Assembly: GCA_028716365.1 (NCBI GenBank) | Contig: JAQUPZ010000001.1 | Coordinates: 62,001-126,000 of the forward strand | Source: Kiritimatiellia bacterium | GTDB lineage: Bacteria; Verrucomicrobiota; Kiritimatiellia; UBA8416; YA12-FULL-48-11 | Length of the DNA stretch: 64,000 bases | Direction: 5' to 3' | Shown here: piece after piece, positions 17,560 through 25,103 of the stretch | How the letters are laid out: the number at the start of each line of letters is the position of its first letter | Position numbering within the stretch: the first letter of the stretch is position 1 | Program-made: the position numbers and the translations under genes | Notes under the pieces: generated by a model | The model's input: the letters and a program-made list of their open reading frames with translations, nothing else | Told to the model about the DNA's origin: nothing | Database searches by the model: none

Positions 17560-18556
17560 TGGTGGTAAAACTGCAGGCGATAAACGGTATAAGACTGCAT
17601 GGCAGACGACCGGCCTGGAGTATCTCAGTCTGATAGCTGTCATGGCGGCGCTGGTAGTGGTTTTCGGGATCATTGAACCAAGGTTTTTCAGTAAGGCAAC
17701 ATTTCTTCAGGTAGCAAATGATGTTCCCGCGGTGGTCATCATTGCTGTTGGAATGACGTATGTTCTGATCATCAGTGGAATTGACCTTTCAGTAGGATCA
17801 GTTCTGGGATTCAGCGCCGCTTTGCTGGGTACTATATTGACGCGATATCATCTACCGCTTTTACCCGCCATTCTTTGTGCCATATTAGCGGGGGCATTAT
17901 GCGGACTCATCAATGGTTTGGTAAGTGTCCGCTGGCAGTTACCGTCTTTTATCGTCACACTTGGGATGCTGGAAATTGCGCGTGGTGCCACGCACATGGT
18001 TACACAGTCCCGTACGGTTTATATCGGAGGAAAAATCGGTGCCATCGCTTCCACACATATTCTTGGATTATCTGTTCCAGCAATCCTCGCGATCCTTATA
18101 GTTATCATAGGGCAGATCGTGTTATCGAAGACGGTGTTTGGACGTTACATGGTAGCGGTGGGAACGAACGAGGAAGCCGTCCGGCTTTCCGGAGTAGATC
18201 CGCGTCCTGTTAAAATAGGGGTCTTTACCATTATCGGTTTATTAAGCGCCGTTGCCGCTGTCATTGAAACTTCACGGCTGGAAGCTTCAGATCCTAATGC
18301 GGGCAACGGTTTGGAACTTCAGGTGATCGCCGCAGTGGTGATCGGGGGAACCAGCCTGATGGGTGGAAAAGGTTCTGTTGTCCGCTCTTTTTTCGGAGTG
18401 CTGATTATCGCGATTCTTGGCGCCGGGCTTATTGCGATCGGCGTCCGGGATGAAACAAAAAGGCTGATAACCGGCGTTGTAATTGTGGCGGCCGTGATTC
18501 TTGATTATTACCGCCGTCGGCTGGGAAGAAAATCTGCCGGGTTCGGAAAGGAATGA
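17549..18556 (+). CDS. Ribose-type sugar ABC transporter, permease
   Basis: A 335-residue inner membrane protein starting with GTG inside the end of the ATPase gene. It has about eight to ten hydrophobic segments and the RbsC family hallmark GIDLSVGSVLGFSAALLG near residue 74. A second hallmark, AAVVIGGTSLMGGKGSV, is the coupling-loop region that contacts the ATPase. It forms the membrane channel for the sugar delivered by the lipoprotein at 15.05 kb. Confidence 0.94.
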   Translation: MNTDGGKTAGDKRYKTAWQTTGLEYLSLIAVMAALVVVFGIIEPRFFSKATFLQVANDVPAVVIIAVGMTYVLIISGIDLSVGSVLGFSAALLGTILTRYHLPLLPAILCAILAGALCGLINGLVSVRWQLPSFIVTLGMLEIARGATHMVTQSRTVYIGGKIGAIASTHILGLSVPAILAILIVIIGQIVLSKTVFGRYMVAVGTNEEAVRLSGVDPRPVKIGVFTIIGLLSAVAAVIETSRLEASDPNAGNGLELQVIAAVVIGGTSLMGGKGSVVRSFFGVLIIAILGAGLIAIGVRDETKRLITGVVIVAAVILDYYRRRLGRKSAGFGKE

Positions 18557-19482
18557 TAATGGAGAAGATTGTCGTTATCGGCAGTTCCAATACTGATATG
18601 ATCATTAAACTGGATCGTATTCCCCGACCTGGTGAAACGATTCTTGGAGGTGCTTTTACAACCGCCGCAGGCGGCAAGGGAGCAAACCAGGCGGTTGGTG
18701 CTGCAAGGGCCGGAGGACATGTGACCTTTATAGCCCGTGTTGGCCAGGACATGTTTGGTGAACAGGCTGTTGCTGGATTTATTCGCGATGGAATTAATGT
18801 GGATTATGTCTTTCGAGATAAGTCCAACCCGTCAGGAGTGGCACTGATCTTTGTTGCCAGGGATGGTGAAAACAGTATTGCTGTTGCCTCAGGCGCAAAC
18901 GCCAAACTGGTACCTGCTGATGTGAAAAAAGCCAAGCGTGCTTTTAAATGTAATGATGTGCTCATTATGCAACTTGAAACACCATTGGAAACGGTACAGA
19001 CAGCCGCTGATATTGCATTTAAAACCGGTATGAGAGTAATTCTTAATCCTGCGCCTGCCCGGTCCCTGCCGGACAGGCTTCTGAAACGTATCTCAATTCT
19101 CACGCCAAATGAGAGCGAAGCTGAATTATTGACCGGCATTACTGTAAATGGCGAAGCTTCAGCGGCAAAAGCCGCCAACAGATTACGTGCCCGTGGTGTG
19201 TCGACTGTGATCGTTACGCTTGGCGTACATGGTGCATTTGTTTCAACCGCCGATTTTTGTGGATGTATAAAAGGTTTCAAAGTGAAGGCTGTTGATACTA
19301 CAGCGGCAGGTGATGTATTTAACGGCGCATTAGCGGTGAAGTTGGCAGAAGGACATTCGATTACGGAAGCAGTCCGCTTTGCACATGCAGCGGCGGCAAT
19401 TTCTGTGACTAGGCTGGGTGCACAGACCTCAGCACCAACGCGTAAGGAGATAGAAAAATTCATTGCAACAAAAAAGAAATGA
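18553..19482 (+). CDS. rbsK: Ribokinase
   Basis: A 309-residue PfkB-family kinase that phosphorylates ribose to ribose 5-phosphate. It opens with IGSSNTDMIIKLDRIPRPGET and has the substrate-binding GGKGANQAVGAARAGG. The C-terminal signature VDTTAAGDVFNGALAV carries the catalytic Asp and anion hole and matches E. coli RbsK closely in pattern. It overlaps the permease stop by 4 bp (ATGA). The second Met, two codons in (18559), is an alternative start. It links the ABC importer to ribose catabolism through transketolase and the pentose phosphate pathway. Confidence 0.94.
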   Translation: MIMEKIVVIGSSNTDMIIKLDRIPRPGETILGGAFTTAAGGKGANQAVGAARAGGHVTFIARVGQDMFGEQAVAGFIRDGINVDYVFRDKSNPSGVALIFVARDGENSIAVASGANAKLVPADVKKAKRAFKCNDVLIMQLETPLETVQTAADIAFKTGMRVILNPAPARSLPDRLLKRISILTPNESEAELLTGITVNGEASAAKAANRLRARGVSTVIVTLGVHGAFVSTADFCGCIKGFKVKAVDTTAAGDVFNGALAVKLAEGHSITEAVRFAHAAAAISVTRLGAQTSAPTRKEIEKFIATKKK

Positions 19483-19492
19483 GAGGTGTTTT

Positions 19493-20485
19493 GTGATTGG
19501 AAAAATATTGAAAATAATGGTGCGGAAAATCGGGTTTCTTTCGGTTGTTACAATCTGTACGGTTAGTCTTATGGGATTTGCCGCCGATAATGTAACCGCC
19601 AGGGTTCCTGTTATTCTCGATACCGATATCGGGGATGATATTGACGACACATGGGCGCTTATCATGCTTCTTAACAGTCCGGAACTTGATTTAAAACTGG
19701 TTACAACAACCTATGGGAAGACAGAATACAGGGCAAAACTCATTGCCAAACTCCTGACAATTGCCGGACGTACCGATGTTCCCGTTGGCATGGGTGCAGG
19801 AGGTAATAAAGGAGTAGGCGGACAGGAAGCCTGGGTAAAAGATTACGATCTCAAAAGTTATGCCGGCAAAGTCCATGAAGACGGCGTGCAGGCATTGATC
19901 AATGAGATTAATACGTCGTCTCAACCGATAACGCTGATCTCCATCGGACCTTCGACTACTGTTGCAGAAGCGCTGAAACGTCATCCTGAAATTGCTCCCA
20001 AGGCGGTTTTCGTAGGAATGCAGGGAAGTGTACGGAAAGGTTATAATGGACGCGCTGTCAGTCCTGAATGGAATGTAAAAGCTAATATTCCCGCCGCACA
20101 GAAAGCGCTTCTCGCACCATGGAAACAGACGATCATCACGCCGCTCGATACTTGTGGACTGATACGGCTTAAGGGTGATCGATTCAAGACACTGCGCGAT
20201 AGTCAAAACGTAATAGTTAAAACACTGATGGAGAATTACCGTATTTGGGCAAAAAAGGCGACAGTAGACGAATTGAAAGAAAGCAGTGTTCTGTTTGATA
20301 CAGTGGCAATTTATCTGGCTTATCCCGGCACAAAATCTCTGCTGACCATGGAAGAATTATCAATTGGAGTTACAGAAAAAGGAATAACAAACATTGATCC
20401 CGCCGGAATGAAAATGTCGGTGGCAACAGAGTGGAAAGATTTGGGAGAGTACGAGAACTTTTTGATAAAGCGACTGATGAAATAG
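19493..20485 (+). CDS. Exported inosine/uridine-type nucleoside hydrolase
   Basis: A 330-residue protein using GTG at 19493 behind GAGAGGTG. The N-terminal 25-30 residues are hydrophobic with a typical signal-peptide shape, so it probably acts in the periplasm. The mature enzyme opens with VILDTDIGDDIDDTWALIMLL, the calcium-binding Asp cluster of nucleoside N-ribohydrolases, and continues with TLISIGPSTTVAEALKRHP. The family splits ribonucleosides into base and ribose. It is the last gene of the ribose ABC/ribokinase operon, so it should feed free ribose to the importer from scavenged nucleosides. Confidence 0.9.
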   Translation: MIGKILKIMVRKIGFLSVVTICTVSLMGFAADNVTARVPVILDTDIGDDIDDTWALIMLLNSPELDLKLVTTTYGKTEYRAKLIAKLLTIAGRTDVPVGMGAGGNKGVGGQEAWVKDYDLKSYAGKVHEDGVQALINEINTSSQPITLISIGPSTTVAEALKRHPEIAPKAVFVGMQGSVRKGYNGRAVSPEWNVKANIPAAQKALLAPWKQTIITPLDTCGLIRLKGDRFKTLRDSQNVIVKTLMENYRIWAKKATVDELKESSVLFDTVAIYLAYPGTKSLLTMEELSIGVTEKGITNIDPAGMKMSVATEWKDLGEYENFLIKRLMK

Positions 20486-20651
20486 ATAAGTATCTACTCG
20501 GTCCATCTGACCGGACAAAGGAAATTTTTTCGGTAAATGACGGGGGGATACAAATCTCCAGTGGGTCAGCCCGGTGAATCATGCAATGGGGAAGGAACAA
20601 TAATAATCCGCAGCGCTCTACCCAAAGAAGAACAATAGAGTCGGAGGGTTT

Positions 20652-21767
20652 GTGAAAAAAAAGATAACAATAACGATCTTGCTCAGTTTAATAATGCTGT
20701 CGGTTTGTTCATTAATACAGTTCTCTGCTGTTGCAGAGGAAAAGGAAAATAGAGAAAATATACTTTTGCAGAGGCTCAAAGCCTGTCCATACAAGATTGT
20801 CTATGAAACATGGCGTGGGAATAATTGGGAACTTTACATGATTAATGCGGACGGTTCCAATCCGGTCAATCTCACCAGTACTCCGGACTTAAATGAAATG
20901 GTTCCACATATGTCACCTGACGGCACAAAAATCTGTTTTGTTGCAGAGGAGGGGACAGGTGCCGCAAAGGTCAGAAATGTTTACTATATGAATCGTGACG
21001 GGACCGGGCGTGTCAAGGTTGGGGAGAATGGACGTGAACCATTCTGGAGTCACGATGGAAAAAGTATTGGGTACCTCCAGGGTACACAAGTTCAATACAA
21101 CGAAAGTGGTGCCGACAAAAAGAATTTATTCTTTTATAATATTGAAACCCGCCAGAGTGTTCGTCACCCCGACGTTGAAATTACGGGGAAACAAGTGGTG
21201 ATCGGTGGTCTCTTAAACGCTTGTGTTTCACCCAACGGCAAATGGATTATCTCCAGTGTCATGGGCGGGATGGGATTTGGCCACAACATTATGGGCATTG
21301 AAACCTGCGGAACTCGTCTTATCAATCTGCGACAATCGGGAAAATTGGAAGACAAGGAGGTTTGGCAATGTCGTCCTGATGTCAGTCCTGATGGACAACA
21401 TATCGCGTGGTCAAAGGAAATACATGGCAAAGACGGACAATTCATGTTTGTGGAAATAGGGGATGTCGATTTTTCCCAGGTTGAACCGGCCATCAAGAAT
21501 TTTCGTACGGTGGTAACAGTCCAACTTCCACTTCAAGTCTACCAGGTCGACTGGTCACCCGATGGCAAGTATATTGCCTTTGCTCAAGGGGGCCAGGGAA
21601 CGAGGATGGAACCGGCAGGATACGTGGTCGGACAGAAAGCCAGAGGATGGAATCTCCAAATTGTTGATCCTGCCAATCCGGGAGTGGTTGTACAGATCAC
21701 GCAGGATGGTATGAGTAATAAAGAACCGGATTGGGTTCCGGTGAAACAGGAGGTTTTGACAAAATGA
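20652..21767 (+). CDS. Exported TolB-like (PD40) beta-propeller protein
   Basis: A 371-residue protein with a GTG start behind GGAGGG and a signal peptide covering about residues 1-28. At least four repeats of the PD40/WD40-like type are visible: WELYMINADGSNPVNLT, MSPDGTKICFVAEE, VSPDGQHIAWSKE and WSPDGKYIAFAQGG. This is the TolB/DPP-IV-type propeller blade. No hydrolase domain follows, so it is probably a binding or scaffold protein. It overlaps the next gene by 4 bp and starts an operon of surface proteins running to 28.76 kb. Confidence 0.85.
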   Translation: MKKKITITILLSLIMLSVCSLIQFSAVAEEKENRENILLQRLKACPYKIVYETWRGNNWELYMINADGSNPVNLTSTPDLNEMVPHMSPDGTKICFVAEEGTGAAKVRNVYYMNRDGTGRVKVGENGREPFWSHDGKSIGYLQGTQVQYNESGADKKNLFFYNIETRQSVRHPDVEITGKQVVIGGLLNACVSPNGKWIISSVMGGMGFGHNIMGIETCGTRLINLRQSGKLEDKEVWQCRPDVSPDGQHIAWSKEIHGKDGQFMFVEIGDVDFSQVEPAIKNFRTVVTVQLPLQVYQVDWSPDGKYIAFAQGGQGTRMEPAGYVVGQKARGWNLQIVDPANPGVVVQITQDGMSNKEPDWVPVKQEVLTK

Positions 21768-22636
21768 AATTACTTATTCGATCAGGTCGGATATTCTGCG
21801 CCATTTTATCCATTTTTGTTCTTATGGAAACAGGTTGTAGAAAGACCGATACACCATCCGCTATTCCTCCTGTTGTACAGACGAAAGCGGGTGAAATGGT
21901 ACGTATTCTAGGTGGAGAATTCGAGATGGGAAGTTCACGCGAAGGAAGCGATGAAGGTCCGGTGCATCGAATTTTAGTGGACGCTTTCCTTATAGACAGG
22001 CTTGAAGTTACGCAGGAACAATTCCAGATTCTGATGGGGAAAAATCCATCACGATTCAAAGCTGCAAAAAATCCCGTGGAACAGCTAAGCTGGGGTGAAG
22101 CTGCCCTTTACTGTAATGCACGTTCACGATCCGAAGGATTTCGTCCCTGTTACGACGAAACAAGCGGTGCCTGTGATTTTATCGCCAATGGTTACCGCTT
22201 ACCCACTGAGGCCGAATGGGAATATGCCTGTCGTGCGGGAACTAGTTCAGATTATTCGTTCAAAAGTGCGGCTCGTATTAAGGATTATGCCTGGTTTGCA
22301 GAGAACTCATCCAAGACAGCACATCCCGTCGGTCAGAAACTGCCCAATCCCTGGGGACTGTACGACATGCACGGTAATGTAATGGAATGGTGTAATGATG
22401 TTTACGAGAAGAACTACTATGCACAGGCACCATCGAAAAATCCGCATGGACCGGTCGAGAGTCAAACATCCAAATTTGTACTTCGCGGCGGTTGCTGGAA
22501 CAACCGTGCACAGAACTGTCGTTCTGCTTCACGTGTTGGTGAATCTCCCGGACAGGCCGATGCCTGTACCATGCATCCGGATATAGGGTTTCGGTGTGTG
22601 CGAAGTGCTCCTGTGAATGATAGTGGGAAGAAATGA
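21764..22636 (+). CDS. Formylglycine-generating-enzyme-like lipoprotein (SUMF1 domain)
   Basis: A 290-residue protein; the ATG at 21764 overlaps the preceding stop. The signal ends in METGC, a lipobox. The body is a complete SUMF1/FGE-sulfatase fold: GGEFEMGSSREGSDEGPVH, EVTQEQFQILMG, RLPTEAEWEYACRAG and NPWGLYDMHGNVMEWCND. It ends with RGGCWNNRAQNCRSASR and GFRC. Of the two active-site Cys that bind copper in true FGE, only the second seems present (in QNC); the first aligns with Asn. No sulfatase is encoded in the window. A non-catalytic or otherwise specialised binding role is therefore as likely as sulfatase activation. Confidence 0.85.
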   Translation: MKLLIRSGRIFCAILSIFVLMETGCRKTDTPSAIPPVVQTKAGEMVRILGGEFEMGSSREGSDEGPVHRILVDAFLIDRLEVTQEQFQILMGKNPSRFKAAKNPVEQLSWGEAALYCNARSRSEGFRPCYDETSGACDFIANGYRLPTEAEWEYACRAGTSSDYSFKSAARIKDYAWFAENSSKTAHPVGQKLPNPWGLYDMHGNVMEWCNDVYEKNYYAQAPSKNPHGPVESQTSKFVLRGGCWNNRAQNCRSASRVGESPGQADACTMHPDIGFRCVRSAPVNDSGKK

Positions 22637-22680
22637 CAGCTTTAGATCACAATATCAAATCACCAAGAAGGACACCGTTG

Positions 22681-24927
22681 ATGTCGACATATTTTCCAAG
22701 GCTTACATTCTGTATGATAATTACCATGTGTATGGTGATAAGCGTCACTACGGTATCTGGTGCGGATAGCGACAGGAAGACCTTGGCTTGCCGTGCTGTT
22801 GAAGAATACGGCCGTATCTACATAGGTGAACCCGTGGTGTCCTTTGCCCACACGATCACGCTGTTTGCCGTGGCAAAGAGGCCAGTTCCAGGCGAAGGCT
22901 CGATCCAGGATCACCTGGATTGGGTGAATAATCCGTTACACACATGTGTTGCCGACGGGACTGGAGCCCTGTCAGTGCTTGCTCACCCGTCTTCCAATCA
23001 GGCGGCATGGATAGCGTCGCTGAAAAATCTGACGGGACTGGAGATACACTATGCAGGAGAAGCCGTATCCCGCGATAAATTGTGGGATGAAGTTCTACGA
23101 TACCGTTGCGAGAAAGGTGAACCACCACTATGGGCGTTTGCTGCCGATGATACACACTCCCGTGAACGTATTGGTTTATCGTGGTACGCGGCTTTACTGC
23201 CTGCCGTTAACGAGTGTGCGCTTAAAACCGCACTGCGGACTGGAGCATTATACGTCAGTAATGGCCCTGTAATCCAGCGTATCACTGTTGAGGGTACAAA
23301 GATCGCGATCGACTTGGGCCAATCTTCGGAAGTAATCTGGTTACGTGCCGGGCAGTTCAATGCTTCAAATACGACCTTTGTTGTCAGTGCGGATCAGGGT
23401 AAGGGTAAATGTCTGAAACAGGAAACAGGAGTGACTCGATCAACTCTGGATATTTCTGCAATCGGTGTGCCGATTAATGAATTGCTGTTTGTTCGTGCAA
23501 TTGTGCGGACTTCATCACAGGGGCATGCTCTCACACAGCCGTTTCTTGTCAAAAAGAGCGGTTCGATTATCAATCCTTACCCGTCGGATGGTATTTGGGT
23601 CAGGGGCCAAACTCATAATCATGTCGACGGCGGGATCGGCGCCCGAATGAAAAGCGACAAGCCGAGTCTTTCTTACCGGGATGCTTACCGTGCCCGTGGT
23701 ATGGACGCCTCGTTTGAACTCGAATACAGTTACTGGGAAGTTCCGCTGGGTCGACCGAAGTCGGACGGTTTTCCGGACCTGATTGCTGTTACGCCCAGTC
23801 GTGTGCCGGCTGGTTATAACGGAGAAATCCGGATCGAAGGCGTTAATTTCAAGCCCGGCGTCACGGTACAGCTCAATGACCGGCGTCTCGAAAGTGTGGT
23901 CATCGAGAGTGAAACCGTACTGCGGGTGGCACTTCCTTCAAACATTGTCTCGGGAACATATGATCTGGTTGTGACGAACCCGGACCATTTCCGTGGAACC
24001 CTGTGCGAGGGTTTCACGGTACAGGATTCTGGTGCGAAAAACGCAGGTTGGTCGACATATACGACGCCAGATCTGCCATGGCCGCAGGCAATCAGTCTGG
24101 CTGTAATTGGTGACGCTGTCTGGGTGGGTACCATGTATGGCGCGGCACGATTTGAGGCGGGCAAGTGGGAAAAGTTTTTACCGGGCGATGGGATCTACAG
24201 TATTGTGGCGATGCCGGATGGAGGTGTTGGTTTTGCGATCGGTACTGGGCTGAAGTTCTTAGACTCGAGAGGCAAAGTCCGTAGGGTGAAGATTGGCTGT
24301 GGCGCTAAGTCGGAGCGATGGAGTAGTCTGGCATTTGACTCGACCGGCCGGTTGTGGGCTGCCGGACGTTGGCAGAATGGTCTTGCGATACGTGCTACCG
24401 AAGGGACCTGGGCTCGTTGGAGCAAAGACAAAGATGGGTTACCGGGCGATACCTGTCAGGCGATCACCTTGGATTCTAACGGTGCCATGTGGGTCGGCTT
24501 CGGTTCTGGAGTACGCAAGTGGACGTTGACAGGCTGGCAGGAGGTGAAGAACCCTGCACATATGGGTCGGTTTTCATCTTGTATGTCACGTGGTACAAAC
24601 GGTGATATGTGGGTGGCGACACACGATGCCATCTATGGTGGGGTCGTGTGTTTCCACCGTGATGGTACCACACAGGTTTTTACAGCGCCGCCGTTGCCGA
24701 GTAAACGCGTTACAGCAATCCTGCCGGCGAAGGATGGTACAGTATGGTTCGCATCGCGTTGCGGGGTGGCACGGTTAAGTCCTGACGGACAGTGGACAAC
24801 GTTTACGACGTGTAACAGCGGACTGATTTGGAATCAAGTTCTGGCTCTGGCCGAAGATGGCCTCGGCCAGATTTGGTTTGCTACTGGTCGCGGCGTGAAT
24901 GTGTTTCGGCCGCCGGCGGTACGTTAA
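22681..24927 (+). CDS. Exported multidomain protein: PHP-like domain, IPT/TIG domain and two-component-type propeller
   Basis: The start at 22681 (AAGGA upstream) gives a 748-residue protein with a clean signal peptide. An ATG at 22633 overlapping the previous stop is possible but would precede the signal by 16 residues. Residues about 30-240 resemble the PHP metallohydrolase fold of CehA/McbA type (VLAHPSSNQAAW, AFAADDTHSRERIG). An IPT/TIG Ig-like domain (VTPSRVPAGYNGEIRIEG) follows at about 365-440. The C-terminal 300 residues are repeats like GAMWVGFGSGVRKW and GTVWFASRCGVARL, the propeller blades found in hybrid two-component sensors. No transmembrane or kinase part follows. The combination suggests a secreted or surface enzyme with a sensing or binding propeller. 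Confidence 0.7.
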   Translation: MSTYFPRLTFCMIITMCMVISVTTVSGADSDRKTLACRAVEEYGRIYIGEPVVSFAHTITLFAVAKRPVPGEGSIQDHLDWVNNPLHTCVADGTGALSVLAHPSSNQAAWIASLKNLTGLEIHYAGEAVSRDKLWDEVLRYRCEKGEPPLWAFAADDTHSRERIGLSWYAALLPAVNECALKTALRTGALYVSNGPVIQRITVEGTKIAIDLGQSSEVIWLRAGQFNASNTTFVVSADQGKGKCLKQETGVTRSTLDISAIGVPINELLFVRAIVRTSSQGHALTQPFLVKKSGSIINPYPSDGIWVRGQTHNHVDGGIGARMKSDKPSLSYRDAYRARGMDASFELEYSYWEVPLGRPKSDGFPDLIAVTPSRVPAGYNGEIRIEGVNFKPGVTVQLNDRRLESVVIESETVLRVALPSNIVSGTYDLVVTNPDHFRGTLCEGFTVQDSGAKNAGWSTYTTPDLPWPQAISLAVIGDAVWVGTMYGAARFEAGKWEKFLPGDGIYSIVAMPDGGVGFAIGTGLKFLDSRGKVRRVKIGCGAKSERWSSLAFDSTGRLWAAGRWQNGLAIRATEGTWARWSKDKDGLPGDTCQAITLDSNGAMWVGFGSGVRKWTLTGWQEVKNPAHMGRFSSCMSRGTNGDMWVATHDAIYGGVVCFHRDGTTQVFTAPPLPSKRVTAILPAKDGTVWFASRCGVARLSPDGQWTTFTTCNSGLIWNQVLALAEDGLGQIWFATGRGVNVFRPPAVR

Positions 24928-25032
24928 CTGATTTTTTCTGATCATTGCCAGTAGATATGTAAGGACCTATCTTGACATCAACCGAAATTTGTATTCCACT
25001 TTGACTAGTTCATAACCGGAAAAACTAAAAAA

Positions 25033-25073
25033 TGGTTATGACCCGCCTGCCGGGAGTTGGGACGGGCAGGTTT
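25033..25073 (+). repeat. 41-bp dispersed repeat, copy 1
   Basis: This 41-bp segment recurs at 34566-34606 in the same orientation with only two differences (both A/G). It contains CCTGCC and GGCAGG arms that can fold into a hairpin, as in REP-like elements. It lies just upstream of the beta-helix gene and creates a spurious upstream ATG for it. Confidence 0.75.
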
Positions 25074-25103
25074 CTGCCTGTGACAGAAAAGCAGTTTCTT
25101 ATA

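Noticed and set aside
20499-20513. Terminator after the nucleoside hydrolase gene
   Set aside because: There is a CGGTC/GACCG hairpin, but its stem is only 5 bp and the T-tract starts more than 10 bases later.
21764-22636. Sulfatase-activating system for sulfated polysaccharides
   Set aside because: No sulfatase is encoded in the window and the FGE-like protein lacks one of the two active-site Cys.
24972-24997. Promoter upstream of the beta-helix gene (TTGACA at 24972)
   Set aside because: The -35 box is perfect, but no acceptable -10 hexamer lies 16-18 bp downstream.
25032-25103. Upstream ATG as the start of the beta-helix gene
   Set aside because: The extra 24 codons derive from a dispersed repeat and would place a non-hydrophobic stretch before the lipoprotein signal.
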